Shown one piece after another: positions 56,565-64,000 of a stretch of 64,000 nt of DNA. A program made the position numbers and the translations under genes. This stretch comes from Panicum virgatum. Its lineage: Eukaryota > Streptophyta > Magnoliopsida > Poales > Poaceae. The notes below the pieces were generated by a model. The model was not told where the DNA came from. It made no database searches and saw only the letters and a program-made list of their open reading frames with translations. Positions within the stretch are counted from its first letter, which is position 1. Each line of letters starts with the position of its first letter. The DNA is taken from positions 58,868,951 through 58,932,950 of the forward strand of contig NC_053138.1 of the NCBI RefSeq assembly GCF_016808335.1, written 5' to 3'.

Positions 56565-59500
56565 CCCCATACAAGTTGTAGATGACAGCTGACCCCTATG
56601 GTGTCAATTTTCAATTGGATTTCATTATCAAATACACAATGGTGGTGTGCTTGTTTGTTACACAAAGCAGAGCTTTTTACATGCATTGTTGTAACTTGTA
56701 ATTTTTGTCTGTCGTGCAATATTTTCTTCCTTTCTGGTGAGGAGTATGTTGTACATATCTGTAGATAATATTTTATTCTTACTTCTCAGAGATGAATAAT
56801 GCCTTGTTATGTTGTGCTGGCAATACAAACTTAACGTGTGATGGGTTCATGGATTGTACCCTCAAGTTTTCAATTACATTATGCAGCCTATGAGATTGTT
56901 TGCCACATGGAGGCTTGGAGCATCAATGATGAGGAGCAACTGCTTTACTCTATTTTTCTTCATGCCCTACTTGCCATTTATTTTTGCCACTCTGATTAGC
57001 TATCACCGTGTAGCTGTCTGTAACAAGGAGAGCTGTTTTCAAAATCTCAATTGGTGTGGAATGGATCATCGTGTGGAAGTCCGTGCTGTGTTACCTGGTT
57101 TACATATTCAGCTGAGATCATTTGACGCACTCGTTACACTGACTCTGAAAGTGTCTTCCCGTTGGTTTTGTTTATGCCCCTTGAATGTGATCCAGCAAAG
57201 ATTTGCTTGTGTAGCTCTGAACCTGAGAATGGTAGCAGGTGATGTCAGAGTGACCTTATTCATCAGCAAGGAAACTACAGGTACATCAATTGTAGGATAA
57301 CACGATGATACCAGTAAACATTACTAGAGCCAAAAGTATTTTCAAAGGTGTGTTCGTGTATGTGTGATTGCCAATTGGAACAAATACAGTGGTGATATCC
57401 TTGGAATCTATCAGGTGATGGGTAATGTATCTTAATGGAACATGTTCTGGTGGTGGTGTTCATCCTTTGCCAACATTCATGCGCCATTTGGCTTCCATGT
57501 TATTTGCAAGCATAGAAATAAAATAAGCTTGCTGAACCTAGTGTGGCAAGTGGAAATGCATCCTAATGTAAGACGTATCCCGTATCAACTCTGTTATGCC
57601 ATTTGTCTTCCTTGTTGAAAGGAATAGTCTTTGAGTGTAGAAACTAGAAATCCTTGTGCACTATTTAATTTACACACTGAGGATTTTCTGCCAACTTGTC
57701 TATAGTATCATATCCGCTTGATATCTCTGTTAATTTATCACTACTTACTTTGTTCCAAGTCACTGTCATTTACTCGTTAAAACTTGTACACATTTGCTGA
57801 CACGTTCTTGGTCCAGGTCATAAAGCCTGAAGGCGTCGTGAGGTAAACCTGAATGGAATGTTGGGTGTTGGAAGTCCTTTTCTCATTTGTATGTTCTTGG
57901 TCAACATCCAGGGGGCCTTCCTCATTGGAGCTGCAACCATGACCTTGTCACACCATATAGTCAGTAGCATGATGACTTGACTTGGACCCAAAAGATGGGG
58001 AGTTAGGAAGAGTGTTAACCTTTCTAGCTCGCATTAATCTTAAAGTAAGTGGATTCTCACAACATAAGATTAATGCGAGCCAGGCCAAGTGGTTTGGCAA
58101 ATGTTGGTATCTTGAGGAATTTTGTGGTTCACTTTAAAACTGAACTGAATCTCAAGGATTTTGAATCACAGCTGCCTTTTTCTAAATAAATCCTTGTAAT
58201 CAAAATCCAATTGTTCCAATGGATAGAAATAGCAGCTCAATCAGCCTATATGCAGTAACTCAAACAGGGCTGCTAAAATGAGTACATGATAGCATGAGGC
58301 CAACCACAAGGTGCACAAAATGGCAGATATAAATAAACACAACATGCATATGTGATAGAGACATCAAGGTATATACTACAGAGATACTTTAGTTTGCAGT
58401 ATCTTTCCAATAGAATAGAAAGACTAATTGAGCAGCAATCTCTTTAGTCGAAAGGAGGATGTGTAAAGGAGCATTGGGCGCACCGTCATCGTCATGCATG
58501 ACAAACACAATTGTAGGAGGAGAAAACGAGTTACAGCTAACAATCACTTAACGCCGGTTTAATCAGGGGATTAAGAAAGCAGTGTAGCCCATGGTTTTTC
58601 AACCTATATAGGTTGTCAATTTCGTCGCAGTTCATGTCCCTGAGCGCTGGTTACCATCATAGTAACCATTAGACATGCCTCGAGGACAGTGATTACAGTT
58701 TTGGCTTTGCTGCTCCGACCGTGTTAATGGTCATTTCTACTTTTCTTTGTTTTTTTTTTGCGAAAATGGCTATTTTTACTAACGCATGACTGCCGTCAAT
58801 TCCAGAACCGGCGGTAAAAATGCCTTCAGAATCACCCTTATGTTAGTGTTAACAGAGTGATTAACATCGCCTGGAAAAAAAAGAGTAATATAATAGAGTG
58901 ACACAAGTTGCGTCAAATTGACTAGTTGGTCTTTGATCAATTCAAGTCCACAATTCACAAATTATAATAAGCATAAACCATATTTCCATCAACCTAAAAG
59001 CTTTCATTAGCACGTAAGACATGAGGTAATCACCAAAAGGTGATATATGGACATCAAGGACTAGGTCAAATGCAGAAGCGTATGCAAGCTGCAGGAGTCC
59101 CTTTCAACGCCTCTTCCGTTCTTTGTCCCACATCTTGGCACTATAACAGAAAATAATGACATCAAATTCGTACATTGAAAATCATCACCTCAGCTTTGCT
59201 TGTGACCATAAGATGACTCCAACCAAGCACAGGTTTTGGGTGGTTACTTTTGAACTTCCCCCCTGGAATGATTAGTAACTGCTTGGGTATTGCATGGGTT
59301 TTGTGAACCTTACATGATTGCACAAGCTAATATAACGACCCTTGCCTTAGAAACTTGATGTGTGAATACATATAGCTAGAATCTGGCCTACATCTTTTTG
59401 CAATGCAATGCTGCTGCTACTTTGCAGTACACACATATTGATGAAAATATATTGTGAAACATCTGATTACAATAGGAAACAGAGGCTGAGGAAGAAAAGG

Positions 59501-60211
59501 TATTTTTGTTGCTTTGTTATTATCTCCTCCATGATGTTTTAAATGTAAGATGTATGGTGTCACTCTTGTTCTGATCTGATTAGCTATTGCTAGCGAAAGA
59601 CCACAAAACAGTGATCCAAAAGTCATGACCTTTGTTTCATGTTTTGTCGATACAATCCTACTGGCAGTTTGGCGCCCAAGGATCACATCCCCCTTCTTAT
59701 CATCAACATTTTTCTGAGACCTCCTTGTCTTCTAGATGAACATCTCAGTTTCCTACATCCGCAAGAACCGCAAATGTTACATAGTAATTATAAATAAATG
59801 CCTGATTTTTTACACTACTAGAGTCTTGTTCATGTCATATCCACCTGTCAATGACTAGGCCAACACAACCAATCCCTCCTCCTTACCTAAGCTAAAGATC
59901 ACTCCCCTAGTAAAAGATGGAATAATTGAACAACAACAATAACAAATCATCAATGGATTAACAAATTACCCAATCTCTCTCACTAGATCTCCTTGTCTTC
60001 CTCCACAATCCATATGTTGAGCACCAAAACTGCACAATGCGAATCCATCATCAGCAACAAGGACAACAGCAATCAAACAACATAGATTACACACATACAC
60101 ACAACAAATAGTTAATGCACAAATCAATGAGCTGCCCACGAACAATCAACCCAAGCAACAAAAAGGTCTAATCCCTTCACTTGTCTCCACTCCCTCCTCT
60201 CCTCTTCTTCC
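56565..60211. other. intergenic with possible unassigned exons
   Basis: 56565-56820 is the 3' UTR side of the OSCA gene. 56854-57300 is open for 148 codons on the plus strand, but the translation has no domain I recognise. 58027-58080 is a perfect inverted repeat, listed separately. On the minus strand about 59140-59104 reads KMWDKERKRR followed by a stop, after an acceptor-like TGTTATAG, and 59745-59560 is open with DVILGRQTASRIVS. These could be exons of a minus-strand gene, or relics. The rest shows nothing. Confidence 0.4.
58027..58080. repeat. perfect 16-bp inverted repeat, 22-base loop
   Basis: GCTCGCATTAATCTTA (58027-58042) and TAAGATTAATGCGAGC (58065-58080) are exact complements. No gene or transposon explains it. 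Confidence 0.9.
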
Positions 60212-60212
60212 C

Positions 60213-60222
60213 TTATAAATTA
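60213..60222 (+). promoter_or_regulatory. TATA box of the ERF gene
   Basis: TTATAAATTA lies about 75-83 bases upstream of the ATG at 60296, after a pyrimidine-rich CTCC/CTTC stretch, a placement typical of a plant core promoter. Confidence 0.6.
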
Positions 60223-60295
60223 TAGTGCTCTTGCTCGTCACCGATCGATCGATCTCCTCTCACTCCAAGCAAGCTGAGCTCGATCGACTGCTTCC

Positions 60296-61498
60296 ATGGC
60301 GAGGAAACGCAAGGCCTCCGACCCCATCGACATCGAAGTGGTGGGCAACGACGACGTGCTCAACTCACCGCCACCGTTACCGTCGACGGACGCGTGTGCA
60401 TGGGCGTCGGTAGTGGCGGCGGCGCAGCAGCAGCAGCGGGGGAGGAAGCGGTTCGTCGGCGTGCGGCAGCGGCCGTCGGGGCGGTGGGTGGCGGAGATCA
60501 AGGACACCATCCAGAAGATCCGCGTGTGGCTCGGCACCTTCGATACCGCCGAGGAGGCCGCCCGCGCCTACGACGAGGCGGCGTGCCTCCTCCGCGGCTC
60601 CAACACGCGCACCAACTTCTGGCCGCGCCCTTCGCCGGCCACCGCCGCCGCGCATCCCGTGCAACCTCCTCCGCCGCCGGCGGTAGCAGTGGCGTCGTCT
60701 CCGGCGCCGGCTCTGCCGCCCAAGGTCACCAACCTCCTGCTGCTGCGGCTCAGGGCGCGCAACCAGCAGCTCTACAGCGTCAGCGCTACCGCGGCGCAGC
60801 AGGAGGCCGCTCTGCTGCAGGGTCCGCTGTGCGAGGGGACATACGGCGGCGGCGGCGACGGCGACGGCGAGGAGTGCGCCTTCCAGGTCGACGACTTCTT
60901 GAGCTACGACTGCGGCAGCAGCGACGGCACCAGCTCGCAGGAGATGGACGACGACGAGGAGGAGGAAGAAGAGCTGGACTTCCAGTTCATGGACCAGCAG
61001 CACGCCGCGTCGCCCGCCGCTGGGTGCGAGGGCGGGCTCTGCTCGCCGTTCGACGTGGTGGCGGCGGAGCTCGGCGGCGAGGTGGAGGCCGACGGCGGCG
61101 AGCCCGAGTCGGCCGTGCAGGAGCTGATGAGGAGGCGGATGGACTACGAGAGGAAGATCTCGGCGTCGCTCTACGCGCTCAGCGGCGTCTCGGAGTGCCT
61201 CAGGATGCGCCACGGTGACGGCGCCGCCGCCGCCGCCGGCGTGCGAGATCAGCTCACCGGACTGAGGGAGGCGTGCCGGAAGAAGCAGCGAGATGAAGCC
61301 CAACAGCAGCATCAGGAGCAAGCACCATCGCCGGAACCGGAAGCAGCAGAGGATGGCAATGGCAAGGCGGCACAAGAGGAGTGTTCTGCCGGCAGCGGCT
61401 CCCCGGAGGCCACAAGCTCGTCGTCTGAGGCGAGCGACGGCGATGGCAACAGCGACGTGTTGCTGTGGAGCTCCCTGGACTTGGCTCCCATCTGCTGA
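60296..61498 (+). CDS. AP2/ERF transcription factor, ERN/RAP2.11 type
   Basis: This single-exon gene encodes 400 residues. A basic RKRK near the N-terminus can serve as a nuclear localisation signal. The AP2 domain spans about 52-109: [20 protein letters not shown], then the conserved [10 protein letters not shown] and the SNTRTNF end that marks the ERN1/RAP2.11 branch (ERF group V). Downstream are proline/alanine-rich segments, an acidic run ([12 protein letters not shown], about 222-233), a charged helix-like part (about 270-310) and a C-terminal [12 protein letters not shown] that resembles the conserved LW-S-DL motif of the group. It should bind GCC-like DNA elements in the nucleus. RAP2.11 acts in potassium-deficiency signalling and ERN1 in symbiosis; which applies here is not known. 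Confidence 0.93.
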   Translation: MARKRKASDPIDIEVVGNDDVLNSPPPLPSTDACAWASVVAAAQQQQRGRKRFVGVRQRPSGRWVAEIKDTIQKIRVWLGTFDTAEEAARAYDEAACLLRGSNTRTNFWPRPSPATAAAHPVQPPPPPAVAVASSPAPALPPKVTNLLLLRLRARNQQLYSVSATAAQQEAALLQGPLCEGTYGGGGDGDGEECAFQVDDFLSYDCGSSDGTSSQEMDDDEEEEEELDFQFMDQQHAASPAAGCEGGLCSPFDVVAAELGGEVEADGGEPESAVQELMRRRMDYERKISASLYALSGVSECLRMRHGDGAAAAAGVRDQLTGLREACRKKQRDEAQQQHQEQAPSPEPEAAEDGNGKAAQEECSAGSGSPEATSSSSEASDGDGNSDVLLWSSLDLAPIC

Positions 61499-62202
61499 GC
61501 TGAACTGCATGATTTTATCAGAGTAGAGATTGTGTGGTATTTTTAATTTGTTACATGCATGGCTGATCAGTGATCACTAAGATCAGAAGCCCTGGTGATA
61601 ACTCGCTTACCAATTTGTTTTGTTCAACAAATAAGTTCATCAGTTGTGTAAGAAAGAAAAAACTATATGGGAGCATAGAAAGAACTATATTTATTTGAGA
61701 TGTAAATTCTCAGTATTCATGGAACATCACAGTGAAGATTCACTGACAAATGGAACCACTGAAATTCGTAAGTGATCGAGAACCCACCAGAATCTGCTCA
61801 GTACAATGTTCATGTACAAGAATATTGCCACCATTTAGTATCACAAATGTGAACTTAACATTTGAAGGAACAAACTCAACAAGCAACTGAAGTGGTACAA
61901 GCAAGATTCAGAAGAGTGGCCATGGCCACTTGGCAACTGATATGTTGCTAATCGTACAAGTATAGCAACAAAAAAAGTTAACGATATCATTTCTGTGATC
62001 TGTTTTCTGTGCAGTAGTGGTACACAAAGCAATGTACAGTAGAAGTATAGTACTAAACAAAGCAACGAAGCACATATACCAGCAACCTGGAAAAAGCTCA
62101 AAACAAAATTCTGCCGGCGAAGCATGCAAGCAACATCCAGCTTTCCTCCACTCTTGTGAAACTTGTTAGTGCTTTCAGATTGTTAGAGTTAACAGCAGCT
62201 CA
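61499..62202. other. 3' intergenic region between ERF and ALG11
   Basis: This is the region where the ERF and ALG11 transcripts converge and presumably holds both 3' UTRs. No open frame of interest. Confidence 0.5.
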
Positions 62203-63759
62203 TCAAGCTTCCCTCGGTAACAAAATTGGCTGGACAGCCTCAGTGAAATCTTCATGGAACCTCTGCCCTGAAAATCTTTGGGCACGCTTCCGTGATGCAG
62301 CTGCCATTTCTTGCCTCCCTTGTTCTGACATGCTCAAGACCTTGATAATTGCATCAGCAAATTCTTCTTTCTTGGAGGCTAGAAATCCTGTTTGATGGCC
62401 GTCCTCATCTAGCACAATGTCCATCATTGGTCCTGCAGATTTATGTGCTGCAGAAAGTACAGGGGTGTTATGTTTCCAAAGATGTGCTTATCAAAGATAT
62501 GACTCATTCACTATTCCTCTAACTTGGTGACATCAGAAAACCTTCCTCTACCTTGGTGACATCAGAAAACCTTCCTCTACCTTGGTGACATTAGAAAACC
62601 TGTCTAATCACTCCTGCAGTGGTGTTTGGTTCATGACTTTAAAAATATATATTATCCTCAGTTTTTAGCCTAAAAAAACAATAACAAGTGTACTTGAATG
62701 TGGATACGATGTTCAGAGAAAAACTGCATTTTTTTTTCAAATAATTGCAACTTACAAAACCCTTTGAATTAGGAAGGCATCCTACCAACAATATTCTTGG
62801 GGAGAATGAAGTGGAGGACATCAATGAAGATCAATAGTATACTCAGACAGTTACTTACCAATTGGAATAGCTCCAGCTGCCATATACTCGACAACCACTA
62901 TTCCAAAATGTTCATCTGTCATTGAATGAAGCCCAGCAATGGCACCTCCAAGAAGCTGTACCAATTCCCTGTAAGTACATAAACATGCATGTTAAATTAC
63001 CATCTAGCAAAGAACATGCATAGTGCAAAACAATTTGTGCAAGATTGAACACATACATGTAAGAGATATCCTTGTGGAATTCCACAATCTCATCTATGTG
63101 TAGCTCAAAGGCTCTGTCCTTAAGCTTTTGTAGTCTTTCCAGATCCTCTTTATTCCGGCAACTACCGGCGAATTGAAGCTTTGGCTTAGGAAAGTGAGGA
63201 TCTAGCCTTGTAAGAGCAAGTGCAAATGCCTCCAGCTGAAGACCATGGGCCTGGTGGAGCAGCAAAGTGCATGTTAGTCTGAACTGGGTGGATGGTAGAT
63301 ACGGCTGTATAAGAAACTTGACATAATAGTAAATTGACACACCTTTTCTGGGCGGAACTGTGCAACTGATATAAGAACAGGAGGTGTTGTTGACCTTTCC
63401 AGCGGAAGCATCTGTTTTATTCACCAAATGTTTCTAATGAGCAGAACTGTCTCCATTTAGTTACATAATAGGTTGGCATGGAAATAATACTATACACCAG
63501 AAAATAATTGATTAATTGATTGGGATTAATACGGAAAATATAGCAACATAGATGGCTGAATTCTAGACATGCCTGCAGAGCAGAAGTATCACATGGAGGG
63601 TACACCCTCTTAGTACGCTCTGGGATCTTCCAGATGTTAACAATATGGGATTTCGTCCACGAGGAATTAACCATGACAAGATGTGCACATGAACCCACCA
63701 GACCATATAACCAACTGAATATGGTATAGTAGAGGACTTTGCATCGTGACAGCCAAATG
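62203..63759 (-). CDS. ALG11: ALG11 GDP-mannose:dolichol-PP-oligosaccharide alpha-1,2-mannosyltransferase (3' part)
   Basis: Five exons are visible: 63759-63573, 63411-63343, 63250-63057, 62968-62859 and 62447-62203, giving the last 267 or so residues; the 5' exons lie beyond the window. The reading [19 protein letters not shown], then [65 protein letters not shown] and [18 protein letters not shown] matches plant ALG11 (LEW3 in Arabidopsis). The GT4 family EX7E pair is E in EHFG and E in VEYMA. The enzyme adds the fourth and fifth mannoses to the lipid-linked N-glycan precursor on the cytosolic ER face. The intron after 63573 has a GC donor (CAG then GCATGT) with a normal AG acceptor. Confidence 0.93.
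62522..62601. repeat. 29-bp minisatellite, about three copies
   Basis: The unit CTTGGTGACATCAGAAAACC with TTCCTCTAC is repeated about three times with one change (CATTAG in the last copy). It lies in the last intron of ALG11. Confidence 0.9.
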
Positions 63760-64000
63760 CTACAGTCAAAAGAGTATACAGTTAGCTTTCATGGTTGATA
63801 TCACTGAAGATCTGATATGCAGCTCTGGCAGGCAACTGCAAAACATATTTTGATTGCCGAAATTAAACTAAGTTGCTCCATTTTAGTTAACTAGTACACA
63901 ATGAGTGGCCAAAAATTTCTTAATCATTTATTGCACCATTGCATTAATCTATATAACTAACATATCTCAAGAAGGAAGAAACATAAAGTATATCAGTAAA
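63760..64000. other. upstream intron of ALG11, to window edge
   Basis: No ALG11 exon was recognised here; it is probably intron sequence that continues beyond the window. Confidence 0.4.

Noticed and set aside
60377..61510. 377-codon minus-strand open frame
   Set aside because: It is antisense to the AP2/ERF gene and arises from GC-rich third positions; it has no domain.
1..64000. CRISPR arrays, operons, ribosome binding sites, rRNA
   Set aside because: None is present. Intron structure and repeats show a plant nuclear genome; the tandem repeats seen have two or three copies without spacers.

Overview
The window is plant nuclear DNA, most likely from a grass (Poaceae, probably a panicoid; the species is not resolved). 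The reasons are GC-rich intronless or intron-poor exons beside AT-rich introns, GT-AG introns with plant spacing, a CYP81 cytochrome P450 cluster with grass-type sequence, many LTR, MULE, Helitron, CACTA and MITE remnants, and the recurrent ACCGGTCAGACCGGT-type LTR motif. Nothing looks prokaryotic or organellar.

Region 1 (1-20069) is mostly mobile DNA. A gypsy-like LTR fragment (1-2014) is followed by a block (2752-3681) whose continuation (12182-12898) lies 8.5 kb away, because a MULE-like element (3682-12172) landed between them. Inside that element sits a second, better preserved MULE (7358-12138). It has long terminal inverted repeats, a decayed mudrA-type transposase and a convergent two-exon gene for a Myb/SANT-like protein. 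An inverted, uninterrupted copy of the same block (18040-20069) preserves the empty target site. Between the inverted copies lies a broken CYP81 gene (13270-14899).

Region 2 (22685-47742) is a P450 cluster. It holds three CYP81-like genes with uninterrupted spliced reading frames, all on the minus strand (22685-24983, 29453-32352, 32830-35233), several relics of tandem copies (25260-27805, 28975-29062), and a plus-strand gene (42177-47742) whose last exon is cut before the haem-binding part. The gene at 22685-24983 has an altered oxygen-activation motif. MITEs, a LINE tail, nested transposons carrying LEA_2 and SOFL gene scraps, and Helitrons are interspersed. The intact P450s are expected to be ER-anchored monooxygenases of specialised or xenobiotic metabolism; their substrates cannot be read from sequence.

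Region 3 (50351-64000) is conserved genic DNA: a ten-exon OSCA/CSC1-type calcium-permeable channel gene, a single-exon AP2/ERF transcription factor of the ERN/RAP2.11 type, and the 3' half of ALG11, an ER mannosyltransferase of N-glycan assembly that runs off the right edge. These three genes have unrelated functions and look like ordinary syntenic neighbours.
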